From assembly GCA_018389105.1 (NCBI GenBank), contig JACATO010000991.1:78501-142500 (forward strand): a DNA stretch of 64,000 bases, read 5' to 3'. The notes beneath the pieces were generated by a model that saw only the letters and a program-made list of their open reading frames with translations, was not told the DNA's origin and searched no databases. This stretch comes from Nautilus pompilius (lineage: Eukaryota; Mollusca; Cephalopoda; Nautilida; Nautilidae). Position numbers and translations under genes: made by a program. Below, piece by piece: positions 39,401 through 50,400 of the stretch; position 1 is the stretch's first letter; each line of letters begins with the position of its first letter.

Positions 39401-41804
39401 ATCACACCGTGTCCAGGTAAGTTAAAAATTTTTATGTAAACCTCTGGAAAGTATGGCTGAAATATTTTCTGTTTTTTTTTTGTTTTTGCTGTTGTATTAG
39501 CCTGAATATAGCCACAGGAAGTTTTCTTTTGTATAATAATTTCCTGGTCTTCGAAGATTATATGAAGTTAATTGACTTAAAATATGATTATTTAATAGTA
39601 ATATTTTTGAAATCTAATTTCAAGTACTTATAATAAAATATAATATTAACACTAAAAATGTTATAAGTCGTCATGTACCTGCTTTCACTAGGTAAAATTT
39701 CTGCTGGATTTTATTTGTTCAAAACCATCACTTTCACTATCTTTTTGTTTTAATGTCTAAGAAAACAAAACATTTTCTATGTTGATGTCTGCATCAGTCC
39801 TGTAAACTCTATATTCAGCAGGTTCCAAAATTATAGGAACAAGAGTTATGTATATAGGGGTTCAGCTAAGGGGAAATTAAGATGCTGAAATGTAAACTGA
39901 TAACACTATCCATTGTCATCCTTAACATAAATCTCTTCTTGGAGATGTGGAAATCGTTAGTGGATTTCCATTGAACTCTATAGATTGCTGATGGTGAAAT
40001 ACCATTTATAAAACATCTAAATATGTCTCTAACAGCATGTGTCAATGTCATTTACTTTTTAGCATGAATCATTCCTTACATATCTACAGCTTTTCTGTAG
40101 CTTATATTGCAATTATGATTTGTTTTTAAATGGGGGGGGGGCAATGATTAAACCTTTAATTTTGAAACATTCCAGGTTTTTCTTGTTTGGTTAAAAGAAA
40201 CAAAAATTATTTGGTTTGAATTTGTGGTATGTAGTCTTTTGTACGTTTTTAAGTCTGCTAGTTTTACCAGTTATGCATTCTCCTCTTTTATGCAGATTTA
40301 CCTGTAAACTTTCACATTTCTCTGTGTACAAAAGAGGATTTCATGTGCAAAAGCAAGCTGCATTGTGTACCAACAGGAGAAAGATGCAATGGTATCCTTA
40401 AATGTCACGACGGAAGTGATGAGATTGGCTGCTCAAGAAATAACAGAGGTTAGTATATTGTAGCACTTTTGGCCAGATATGCATTAAGGGGGGGATAACT
40501 GGATATGCCAAGCAGTTACAGGAGATGAATGTTGTTGTCCAATGGTACATGTAATTTGTTAGTTCAACTTTGGAATCCTGCCATTTGGATGTACAGTTTG
40601 GTCATCTAAGGAACAGTTTATGCTAGAGATATATATGGCAACACAATGAGGATAAAAAAATAGTGGACTATGATGCTAATTCCGTTGTAGTCCTTTCAGA
40701 ATGAAGGCAAAATGGCTCCCTTTATCACAATTCTTCAAGTTACTTTGTAGATGATAATACCTCTTGCACAGATTCTAGAGTAAATTTCCCTCACATCTAA
40801 GAACATTAGCCCCATCCCAATATATTCCAAGGATGCGTGTGCCAGAACATAAAAATGGATGTATGAGGGTCGAGTGGTCAGCCCAGAACTTGGACTCCCA
40901 ACTAAGGGAAACTGGGAGCACCGAAGTGCTGTAGCTGGCTAAGGAGAAAGACCAGACTGGCGATTCTGTTTAGCTGTGGGAGGATATTGCACTGCCCAAG
41001 AAACCATCTGATGGAAGATCAGACACAGCCAGATTTTAACTGGATTTAAACCTTGATCCTTAGTCACTAGCAGAGTAGCATCCATTTTTTACTTTGTAAA
41101 TATTATTCCACCTGATCAGATGCCTTTTTTTTTTTTTCAATATATTTTTTAAAATTTTTTGGGTACACTAATGCCTACAAGGGAGACAACCCTTGTGAGG
41201 GCATTTGGTTGGGAAGAGGGCAGAGAAACCATGCCAGACTGGTGTGCCAAACTGAGTTTGTCCTCTACAGGAATTGCTCTCTGGCCACTGACCTTATCAG
41301 TCCAATGGACTACCTCACTACACATGTAATGCTAATTACAGAATTGATTACACTTCTAATCCAGTATTATGGAGGCATTTCTATATTGTTTTTCCAGCAT
41401 TGTACTTAAGAATAGTAACATATTAAATTAATAAAATTAACCCTTCCCACCAAGAGACTCAACCTGCCCAGTTTCTTCTGTATCATCTGCTGGCTTTTAC
41501 GGATGCTTAATTTTTCTGCTGAAGACAAAAATACTAGATCCTGTAAGGTGTAAGATCGGCAACACTTGTTATTAGTAACCATGGCAATGCACAACCAAAT
41601 CGGGTGTGTCTGCAGTTTTAGTGGACAGTAATGACTGCAGAAAAACCAAACTTTGTTTACAATGACTCAGAAGGTATGTTCTTATTTCAGTAATACTTTC
41701 TCTTTGCAGGATCAAATGCACTGATATCTGTCACACACACAGGAATTTTAAATTTGATCTTCGCCGTGTTATCAGCTGATTTTTTTTTCTGGTCGATAGT
41801 GTGA
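33410..41804 (+). CDS. Secreted TSP1-TSP1-LDLa protein, possibly GPI-anchored
   Basis: Spliced model 33410-33458, 38501-38689, 39240-39416, 40296-40448, 41710-41804 gives 220 residues. Residues 1-19 are a signal peptide (MVLLQVVQVFFLFIIP, then VAG). Residues 21-79 form a first thrombospondin repeat with W23, W26 and extra cysteines. Residues 84-138 form a canonical one: W84, W87, W90, then SACSKIC and RRR. Residues 149-184 are an LDLa module with six cysteines and the calcium-binding DGSDE. The tail SNALISVTHT then GILNLIFAVLSADFFFW could be a GPI-attachment signal or membrane anchor. Such modules act outside the cell in adhesion and innate immunity; partner unknown. Every junction is GT-AG and phase 1. 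The start has a good Kozak context (CACCATGG) and ATTAAA lies 63 bp after the stop. The order matches the N-terminus of complement C6, but no MACPF exon was seen. The last exon is the weak point: reading on from exon 4 meets TAG at 40451. Confidence 0.7.
36215..37100 (-). pseudogene. Tc1-like transposase relic
   Basis: A minus-strand frame of 140 residues (36643-37065) reads INLKQLGYRGYMRCKKPSLS and NRSKTLQKAW, then SDDNVWKYW and a degraded WSDESKF-like stretch (NSDKFTCELV). This is the DNA-binding-to-catalytic junction of Tc1 transposases. Lower down, another frame reads VVQVIDSMPNKVQVLCAEK and SGSTK (about 36290-36231), matching the C-terminus (LVxSMPxRxxAVIxAKGGxTKY). Stops and frameshifts destroy the part between, including the second and third catalytic acids. 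It lies in intron 1 of the plus-strand gene, antisense to it. Confidence 0.65.
37628..37694. repeat. TTCAAATGAAA-family inverted repeat
   Basis: Starts with TTTAAATGAAATTCAGCTGA and ends with CAGGTTTCATTTG, a short imperfect inverted repeat shared with copies at 30.8, 47.8, 53.2 and 61.8 kb. Confidence 0.5.
38000..38400 (+). repeat. Unnamed interspersed repeat, copy 1
   Basis: Shares ordered blocks with 47860-48190 and 56160-56430: a CTGTGATTCTATCTTC-like block, AATATAACCTTTTTAA, ACAGCCAGTTCAACA, TTGCTTCTAGG, and GTATAAGGGAAGTAAAA followed by ATGGTGTATGG. No coding capacity. Class unknown. Confidence 0.45.
38501..38689 (+). CDS. TSP1/LDLa gene, exon 2 (first TSP1 repeat)
   Basis: Sixty-three codons, phase 1 at both ends, acceptor TTATTTTCAG, donor CCAG/GTGAGT. 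It carries WGPWGS, four closely spaced cysteines (residues 32, 36, 43, 47), CGFG, QRTR and a terminal C-x4-CP. The extra loop with two more cysteines than a usual repeat is noted as a finding. Confidence 0.8.
38875..39125 (+). repeat. tRNA-derived SINE, long-tail family, plus strand
   Basis: Contains CCTGAGTTAGAAAATCC (decayed B box), the body GCATCTAAAGACGACAAGTT, then CTAGTAGGAATG, and the tail GAAGTGCAGTGCACCATGTGG. It lies in intron 2 of the TSP1/LDLa gene, same strand. Confidence 0.5.
39240..39416 (+). CDS. TSP1/LDLa gene, exon 3 (second TSP1 repeat)
   Basis: Fifty-nine codons, phase 1 at both ends, acceptor ACATAACAG, donor CCAG/GTAAGT. It has the W-x2-W-x2-W motif that is commonly C-mannosylated, CSKICGTGG, a basic RRRFC strand and closing cysteines (C121, C131, C137). 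Confidence 0.85.
40296..40448 (+). CDS. TSP1/LDLa gene, exon 4 (LDLa module)
   Basis: Fifty-one codons, phase 1 at both ends, acceptor TTTTATGCAG, donor AGAG/GTTAGT. Six cysteines with LDLa spacing and the acidic CHDGSDEIGC signature that binds calcium. If the donor is not used, translation stops two codons later at 40451-40453. Confidence 0.85.
40870..41080 (-). repeat. SINE-like fragment
   Basis: Diverged copy within the last intron of the TSP1/LDLa gene. AACTGGGAGCACC and GTGGCTGG-like blocks, plus a decayed B box near 41045 (minus GGTTTAAATCC), follow the order of the long-tail SINE. A further piece of the same family lies at about 41165-41275. Confidence 0.35.
41710..41804 (+). CDS. TSP1/LDLa gene, tentative last exon
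   Basis: The acceptor CTCTTTGCAG/GA is good, the phase agrees, and the exon gives 30 residues plus TGA. It contains small residues (GSNA) suited to a GPI omega site, a short polar spacer and a hydrophobic end. ATTAAA at 41867-41872 would serve as polyadenylation signal. Without transcript data, chance cannot be excluded. Confidence 0.4.
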
Positions 41805-41809
41805 AGTGA

Positions 41810-43630
41810 TCGTCATTTCAGCTGAATAGCTTCCATTGGATCTGCCGAAATATAATTTATCAATTTATTAAACTTTGCTACAACAAAATTTGTCTTCACT
41901 GTTACAACACATCAGCTACATGCATGTCCACCTATTTTTTAAAGTGGTGTTTTCCATAAAATGAACCTTACCTCATACATTCATCATGTTTGCTTATTCT
42001 CATCTGAATGTGGCAAATTTTCACGTTAAACTAAATGATGCTGGTTGAAAAATAATCTTCTTGAGAGCCAGCTGCAGCTGTTGTTAGTGAGTTAGGCAGC
42101 AGACAAAGCTACTTACAGTGTAATGTCAAGAGACTCACAATTCAGATGCTTTTAGCTGAAATTTTAATTTTGTGTTTGATGGATTCTAGGAGTGTATTAT
42201 CTTCAGTTTATATTTGTACTATCATCTTTCTAAAGGTTGGACCCTTAGAACACCAGGAGTCCCTGAAAAATTCCTGATGTCATTGAATGACAAGGAATTG
42301 TATTTTGCCTTAAAGGAGCTTGTGACATTCTCACATAATTGTTGCTTTGTAAAGTAACCGGTTCTGGCTCTGGAAAGAGGGAATGCAGTTGGTTCATTGT
42401 TAATACTGGCTCAATATTCCATTCTTAGCTAATTTTTTTACCAAGACCAGCTCCATTCTTCTCAGATTTAGCTAATACAGAAGACATCTGTGAACTAAGA
42501 AGCAGTGGCCATTTCACCTGCTTTGTCATAACACTTTATATTACAATGGGATGGCATGGATACATAGTATTGGCCTCCTGCAATCTCAGACCCCTCTATA
42601 TCCTTTTCAAGTACCATTTCTGTAGATGTCCTGGTAAAAATGATGTGCAGTTGTTGCAGTCAAAACTTCAGCAGAGGATATGATCTAATGTTTCCCATTC
42701 ACATAACAGTGTGAGAATAATGCTAATCTCATGGAAAATGAATACCGTTTGGTGTAGTTTCCAGTTTTCTCCATGTTCATCTGATGTCTCTTCATTTAAC
42801 CCAACACACTCACAAAAAGGCAGTCTTTAGGGGATACATATGGAAGAACCATTTTCACTTTGAAAGATGGTGAATTATCATATGAACATTTTGGAGATAG
42901 CCTTTTTGGTTTTATTGTCAGTCAGTCAGATGAATTTTCATTCATTGACATGGATACATTTTAGGTGGCTGATGCACAATAGAAGAACCCAAAGCTAAGA
43001 TCAATCTGTCCAGTGTATATCCACACTGTTTGGGTTCCATCTGACATGCTTTCTGAAATAGTTTTTTGAAATTTAATTATTTTTTTCTTAAATACTTGGC
43101 CTGAAAATCATGGATACGTGTAGCAATTATCAGAACCACTGCAAGCTTAACTCCTTTACTAGCTTGGTTTGCCTTTCTTTTACTGACAAGTCAAAGGTGG
43201 AATGATGAAGTAGCAAAGTTGCTTTTTCAAAGTGACACGTGATTCATCTGATGTATTAAAAATATATGTTTATACTTTCTGCATTCGCTACCCTCAGGGC
43301 TGATACTTCAACAATTCCTAGTGTTCAACTGAAATTTAACTGATCCACCTCTGATACATGATGTGCACTTATTATGTACAACGAGTGTAAATTAAAAAGA
43401 AAATGATTATTCGATGACTGGACATACCAGTGTATGTGATATTTTTCTTGCTTTTTTTGAAAAAAAATGTAGAGATTTTATAAATGCTAAAAAGAATAAA
43501 ATGATGCCTGTTAATTGAGTCAGGAAACAGTTTTGTGTTGTCATCATTCACGTTGTTCATCTACAGTATGGATTATCATGTGTCATCTTCAAGAATAGGG
43601 TTTGGCATTCCTGGATCGTTTTCATGATAC
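41810..43630. other. Spacer between convergent genes, left part
   Basis: Contains the candidate polyadenylation signal ATTAAA at 41867. A plus-strand frame after an acceptor-like site at 42236 is open for 41 codons in the correct phase but has no motif. Nothing else supported. Confidence 0.35.
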
Positions 43631-43639
43631 AAGACAAAG

Positions 43640-43985
43640 GAAAAAGGGGTGCGTGTATGGTGGGTCCATAACCCTCCCACACTATCTGGGAACAAAGCCA
43701 CCACAACCCACTACTGCATTTCTTCACTTAAAAGAAGTGAGAGGGAACAGTATGTGCAGCTATTGGTGAATTATCATCATTCACCAGCACTTATTCCTTA
43801 TTGAAGGGGACGGGGAGAAGTGATCGATAAGCAAACTGTAGTCCTGATGGTGCACCAGGTATCTGTTTGTATTGCAAGCTAAATTGACCTGGGAATGCCA
43901 GCAGCACGGTGGAGTTGAACCCATACCCGATGGAATGAGTTAGCGAACGTCTAAACTTCTGCATTATACCGCTGCTAGCAAGAGT
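43640..43985 (-). repeat. tRNA-derived SINE, minus strand
   Basis: On the minus strand, from 43985, a tRNA-like head reads GCTAGCAGCGGTATAATGC, with B box GGGTTCAACTCC near 43920. It is followed by about 250 bp of body that differs from the long-tail family. Confidence 0.45.
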
Positions 43986-44837
43986 TCATTTAAAAATACA
44001 AATCCTAAATTATGTCCCCCAAGAGTTTTCTCCAGAATGAAATTACAGAAACCTCTGAAACTACTGAGTTTCAATGATTGTCAACATTTAAAAAAAAAAA
44101 AAAACAATATAAATATGCATTTGTAGCCATAATTGTGGACTCACCAATGAAATATCTAATTGTTCATAGTATCACTGTATTAGTACATTGTTATCATGTA
44201 TATTATAAGATCACTTAAAAATATATTTTATCATGTAGTATGAAATACAGGATATTTCTTTGGTAGGTACACATGACCACCAATATGTATTGGAAACATT
44301 TGTTTTAAATATATAAAAAATAAAAATCTCAGGCTAACTGTATCAGCTCTTGATAGTATAATATTGCTTGTATACTGCGAATGTAAGGAAAGTTCCTCAG
44401 AAATGCCAATATGAGTCATGTAAAGCCGGACTTATCTTGACTGACCCAATAAATGCAAGCTTTTACTCCCAAGTAAATATTGGGTTAGATAATAAAAAAT
44501 TCACTAAAATAGAGAGAAAATGCAAAAGATACAAAGTAGCTTTCCTTTCTGAATGTAAGAGATCATCTTCAAGCTATTTGTTTGTGCACTCAAGTGGATT
44601 CCAGGATTATTCTGTTATTAAACAGGAAATGGGCAGAATGCATCATAGCTAGTGAAAGATAAATTAACACTTAGACTTAAAAGGTCTGATCTTGACCACT
44701 CCATGGACACCAGCCAATAAATACTAAAGGGGAAACAAAGCAGGATTAATAGCTGAAGGTTACAAAATAACAAGAACTATTACCTTTCTAAAAATAAAAA
44801 AAGTAATCCAGACTCTGTTAGTTTACTATTTGTGAAT

Positions 44838-44975
44838 TTTTTTTTTTTTTTGGTTGAAAAAAATAGATTAACTTACAGGTGGTAATTCTTTTGTAACCAA
44901 GGATGACACCAGCATTCAGTATCTCTTTTCCGTCTTCTTTCTGAATTTCAACTGTGAAAACCTTTTTAGACATAA
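44838..44975 (-). other. Orphan open frame with a good donor site
   Basis: The minus strand opens with ATG near 44973 and reads KVFTVEIQKEDGKEI, then LNAGVILGYKRITT, directly before CCT/GTAAGT at about 44877. The composition (K, E, I) looks protein-like and the donor is near consensus. I do not recognise the family, and no partner exon was found on either side. It could be an exon of an unseen gene, a relic, or chance. Confidence 0.25.
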
Positions 44976-45137
44976 AGAGATTATTTTTCAGATAAAAGTA
45001 GCAAATTTGATACAAAACAAAAATCATAACCTTTTTGCTTTCAGCAAAAACCTCATCACATCTGGATATTTTTCTTAATATGATGATGCATCCTTTAAGT
45101 CAGAGTCAGAGCTTGTCCATATATATATATATACACA

Positions 45138-46235
45138 CAGGGTGCCCTAAAATGAATATACCGAAAAGAAATTCAAGTAACTTTATTGATACTTGAGTTA
45201 ATGAACTGGTTTTGAAAAGAACACAAACATTAGATGTATAGGTTTTAGTTTATTCTACTTCATGGTATTACTTAGATACTCTCGAGTTATTAATAAACTT
45301 CTACATGTTGTCCATCGTTCACTATGATCAATCAATGTGTGGCATTCAAGTTCATGAAAAGCATTTTCCAACACAGCTTAGAGGTTAGGGATAGATGACA
45401 CTGCATCAACAAATATGATGCTTAAGTTAGTTCTTCAATGTCCATCGGTTTGCCAGAGCCAGTACTCACACGAAAAACATTTCTGTATCTTCATGTATAG
45501 TAGAGTTATTTGAATTTCTTTTTTGGTATATTCGTTTCTATCAGATGTGAGCCTCGACAGCAAGGAATGTAGCGGACGTCCTTCCAGCTGTGATGACCCT
45601 TTGAAAGCATCAGTTGAAGCCAATTCACAAAAAAGTGCGATAAATTGGAGAGCTTAACATAAGCACTGCAACTGTTTCCTGGCAACTTGACACAATCAGC
45701 CAGGTGAATAAGCTGGACAAGTGGGCACCTCACGAGTTGAATGAAAAGCAACAAAATTATCAATTTGAGATCTGCTCTTCACTTGTCATAAGTCGCCCCG
45801 AAAAATCTGCCCCTGGATCCTTTATATGAACGATGGCACAGTGGCTCAACAAGATGAGAACAAGCCCTAATCCATCCAACAAAGCCTCTACCGAAAGGTT
45901 ATTCTCTGCTGGTCTGGACTTCCACAACTTATACACTTAACTTCTTGCACCTGGCGATACACACAGTGAAAGGTGCTGTTGTGTTGTGAATTAAATGTTG
46001 TTCATCAGAAACTCTCCGAAGGAGAGCCAGCTGCCATCGGTGAATCGCAGAGGCCCAATCCCGCTCCACGATAATGATCGTCCTCACGGCAACTCTTCAA
46101 AAACTGAACATGTTGGGGTACAAAGTTCACCCTCACCCAGCCTATTCACCAGACCTTTCTCCCACAGATTTTTTCAAACACCTCAACAGCTTCCTCCATA
46201 TGAAATCCTACTCCAACAGTTTATAATACAATTTA
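45138..46235 (+). pseudogene. Decayed mariner element
   Basis: It begins with a mariner-type terminus (CAGGGTGCCCTAAAATG, 45138 inward). The plus strand then shows, over changing frames, CSGRPSSCDDPLKASVEAN (about 45568), VNKLDKWAPHELNEKQ, a degraded first aspartate block, NRRGPIPLHDNDRPHG (about 46040-46095, second catalytic aspartate kept) and SPSLFTRPFSHRFF-like remains of SPDLSPTDYHFF. This is the block order of mauritiana-like mariner transposases. Many frameshifts; the right terminal repeat was not found. It lies between the two convergent genes. Confidence 0.7.
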
Positions 46236-46239
46236 GGAA

Positions 46240-47320
46240 AGGTTATTTATTAATTTAAAATAAAATTTAAAAGTATGAAATAAAGTTTACAAACTGGATA
46301 TAATAATAAAAGAAAACTGCTTTTAGGTGATTATGCCAGAAATAAAAGTGTGCATGTGCATGCGTGCTGTATTTCTGTCTGAAATTACTGTGAGCAGTTC
46401 TGTTCTTCAATAATTGCATTTTGAAACAGGGTGGGATGGCAGTCCGGTGCTTGGTGGGCTGCCAATGTTGGGGGAGGGGCAAGTTTGATAGAGAGCAGCT
46501 CGGTTTGGTGTACCTCCTTAGCATGGCTCTTTTGCTTGTGGCCTAGTATAATGAAAAGTGGTCGTGGGACCCCTCCTTCAGCTGAGATAAGGATCTGCTA
46601 CTCCTAACTAAGAAAGTGCATATTGATGACAACTTGCTCTTTAACAGTAGAGAAATAGGCAGGCAAGCTCTTTAATAAATTCTATAAATTTTTATTTCAT
46701 CTTTGGCACCAAAAATCCATATTTAACACAATTTTTTTTTGATTTTTTTTTTGCTTTTACAATAATCTGTTCACTATCCAGATGTATAAACATGTTTGCT
46801 GCCATGGCAACTGTCCGTGCTGTCTGAGTACATGCATACATGTCTCTCTTTCTCTCACACACGTGATCATGTCAGCACTCCTTGGATGGAGGGTTATCTT
46901 TAAGTTTCCAACCCATGAGAGTCAGCTCAAGTGCCTGCTGCATGAAACAGCAGTGCCCACTCATCTGCTTCTGCTGGCAAACAACTCTAGAAGCCCCTTC
47001 TCACCTACTGAAATCTTTCACAATACGTCAGGGCTTTCCAGGTCTGAAGAGGGCTCCTGGGAACTGGGCACAGCCAACGTCGTCTCCCCCTCCCAAATGA
47101 TGAATGGCTTCATCCACACATTTCTCGGATTGATTGGGACACCCAAGAAGATCCCAGACAAGATCCTCAGGTTAAAAATAAAAACAAAACAAACAAACAA
47201 ACAAAAACAAAACATTGACGGGTGGCTGTGAGGTGAAAGGTCACTTCACCTTCCTGCTCATGGCAGGTGTCAGAAGCCTCAAACTGAAGCTGAGAGATTT
47301 ACAGTCCCTGTGAAAAACAG
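46240..47320. other. 3' region of the PPP2R3 gene
   Basis: Downstream of the minus-strand stop at 47326. A minus-strand AATAAA (plus TTTATT, 46691-46696) is the candidate polyadenylation signal, giving a 3' untranslated region of about 640 bp. The 149-residue plus-strand frame at 46782-47231 has no motif and lies over this untranslated region. Confidence 0.4.
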
Positions 47321-47325
47321 ATCGT

Positions 47326-47491
47326 TTAGAAGTGAAGGTCGCCATTCCTGAGATGATAAATATCCCTAGAACTGGATGTTCGAGGTTGCTGAGTCCTTTG
47401 CTTAGCAAAATCTATAGATGCTGCTGCTGCAGCTGTCCCCTCTTCCTGTATAGAGTCATCTTCCTCTGGCTCAAAATCATCTTCGTAGTGT
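47326..47491 (-). CDS. PPP2R3 last exon
   Basis: One base completes a leucine codon, followed by 54 codons and TAA (47328-47326). Acceptor TCTCCTTTCCAG. Reads [18 protein letters not shown], a five-alanine run, then a Ser/Arg/Gln-rich tail ending GDLHF. Confidence 0.85.
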
Positions 47492-50400
47492 CTGGAAAGG
47501 AGAAAGTAGATTACAGGAACCACATGAAACCATCTTCTCCCATCAATGATGAAAGGAGCCACCATTAGACATAGATGAAGAAGAGGCTATAAGTTCACAA
47601 GAAGTATTCATCATTAATAAATTGTTAACAGATGTGACTTTAATGCAAATAAAAATATTAGTAGTATGTATTGGACTTAACGAGGGTGGACTGTTTATTT
47701 TTCTTAAAATCATTTGCAAAACGGAAGGAATTTGTTTCGTTTAAAGTCTCTAGTCTTTCAAAACTATGTTCAAATGAAAAATGGCTGAAATATCATTGCT
47801 GCAATGGTATCCAGTCAGGTTTCATTTGAACATCCCATGTACAAAGAATTTTCAAACCTCTATAAAACACCTAGGGTGCTACCCTTCAAATCTGTATGAT
47901 CCAGTACAAGTTGAGCATTAGGGGCTGTGTATCACAGAACCTTCCTCATTAATATAACCCTTTTTAATGACAAAGGCCCCCCCCATGTTTTTTTTTTACA
48001 TTATGAGTGTTGACTAAATAGACAACCAGTCCAACAAAAAAACAAAACAGTGCTTCTATTTGCACTCAAAGTTAGTATAAATAAGGTAAAAATTTATGTG
48101 GTGCATAGAGAAGGGCCAAGCAAATTATCAGGCCTACTGTGATCTTCATGAAATTTTAGCTCTGATCCTCATTCCCTACCAAAAAATTAAATGTCTCATT
48201 TAGATCCTTAATTTATGACATGAATCAGAATGGTGATCAAAACAGACAGACAATAAAAACCAGACACCTATATAAGTTTTTTCACAATAATTTTTGTCAT
48301 AAACCGAGAAACAAAGGTATATTCCTGTTAAATTTAACTATTGCAGAACTACTTAAATTTTTTAAAGTTTCCAATACATTAAACATGTACAGTGGTCAGA
48401 TATCTCATTATACTCTTTAATGTCCACATTCAGGGTAAATTAAAATATAAAGATTATTATTCATCAGTATACTTTTCCTTTAAAATACATGGTGCATTTT
48501 CTTATAACCAAAATATTGGATTATTGTATTTCTGAAATTATTTCTAAGTATTTGGAATTGGATATAATAATTTAAATATGCATTTATTTCTCATTAGTCA
48601 AAGTTCAAACTGACACAAACAGGTATTCGAATCAATGTTTTGTTCAAATAAACAAGTATTATGCCATTCAAAACACACAATCATTTTAAATGATAAAATA
48701 TGTTAATATAAACTATGCAAAGATTACTTTTATATTTGCATTTCAAGTTGACAACAAAAGCACACAATCAGTTACTTGATTCCAAACAATGACACAAATA
48801 TTCCATCACTGTACGATGGACAGACATTTTGTGCGCTGAAGTAAATCTGAGAGCTAATCAGTAATACTTACAATAGAAATAAAGTCAAACCTGCAATTAC
48901 CTATCTAACATTTTCTTTTTCTAGATTCACATTTTTACATGGAAAATATTATGTTCAATATTTAAAGACATCTGTGGGTTATTAAAAAAAACAAATAAAT
49001 AAAACAAGCATGGGATCACTGGGTGCAACTCAGTGAAGACTGAAATTGCTTCTTCTTTGAAGGTCCCTTTTCTGAAATTCCAAAAGGAATAAAATAAATA
49101 AAAACAAATACAGGAAGCAGTTTTCTAGAGCAGAGATTTTTTGCTTGCATAGTAAAAGTTTAATTTGTAAAGTGGTAATTTTAACAGGGTGGCTGGTGGT
49201 TCAGTCTGAGCTGCTAGGTTGAGGGTCTGAGTTCGAAATCTGGTCAGGATTGGCATTTGGTGTACCTTTCAGACATAGTTTCTTCTTCTCTCTTCTCCAG
49301 CCAGCTACATGGGCCTTCTCCAGACACTAGAGTTTCCTTCCACATCTTAAAATGAAGAGTTCTAGTAAATTATTCTGGCTACACGTAGAGGTGGTTCTGC
49401 AGATAACTCTTGACTGGCTTACACCTAGACTGCCTCTTAACAGCCCCTAAACATAAGTAAGTAACTACTTGCTTGGTCACCTCTTCTGGCACACTGCTGT
49501 GAGGTGACCAGGATTTCCTAGAAGGAAATGATAAATACTCTTCTAATATCATATTTTCTTCATGATGGGAAGCTTTCATTTAAAAGAAAAGAAAAAAATC
49601 TCTCTCTTTTTCTTTTTTTGGGGGCCCATTTTGTAATCCAAAGTTTACAGAATTTTGGGATAACTTTCCAAGGGAGTCACATTGAATTGCCAAGAGTCTA
49701 AGCTGTTTTTTAGCTTCTGGCCCAGTGTTAGAAGGGAATGCAAGGAAGACTTACAGCTCTTCATTAACACCTTCTTCAGCCAGCAGGTTTTCATATTCCT
49801 CAGCAGCATACTTCTCCCAGTCTGTCAGCTCCGGCCCATCCATTTCTGGATCCTTAAAAAAGAAATATATGAAAGTATTTATTCTGTGTACTTAATTTAA
49901 GAATCTACTGGGTGACTTTGAATAAGCCACAATGGCTTTCTGCATCCTCTATTTATACCATTAGATTCCCTCTCATCATAGCAGACAAACAGGAATGTGT
50001 GCCAGAAATATTTTAATATAAAAATAATTATGCTATAGAGTTGACAACCTGGTCAGTGTAAACACTGGATTTCTTTAGAGCCTTTAACATATATTACAAT
50101 TTAAAACTAGACACCACAGAAAATACACATCCTGGGGCACAGGGTGCATGCTGAACAGCTTAGCTGAGTTATCGTAAAAAAGTAAAATGCCATCATAACT
50201 TATGCAGTGGGAAATGCACAATACGATTTTTAAAATTGATTCACACTATCACAAGTGCTTGCCTCTGCAGTAGTTATTTTCTTTATTCATAATTCATGTA
50301 ATAAGGAATGTTTTCTAATATCAAGCCATGCTGATACTGCAGTCGATTCCAGAAGGCAGCCAAAGCTTTGGTGATTAACTCACAAGGGAGCATTTATTTT

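Noticed and set aside
42237..42357. Alternative last exon for the TSP1/LDLa gene after an acceptor-like CTAAAG
   Set aside because: Phase agrees and 41 codons are open, but there is no domain or hydrophobic end, and the nearer exon at 41710 has a better acceptor and a polyadenylation signal.
44368..44652. 94-residue plus-strand frame with paired cysteines, considered as a MACPF or further exon of the TSP1/LDLa gene
   Set aside because: It starts from TTG, has no acceptor in phase 1, and shows no MACPF signature.
46782..47231. 149-residue plus-strand open frame
   Set aside because: No motif or splice context; it lies over the PPP2R3 3' untranslated region.
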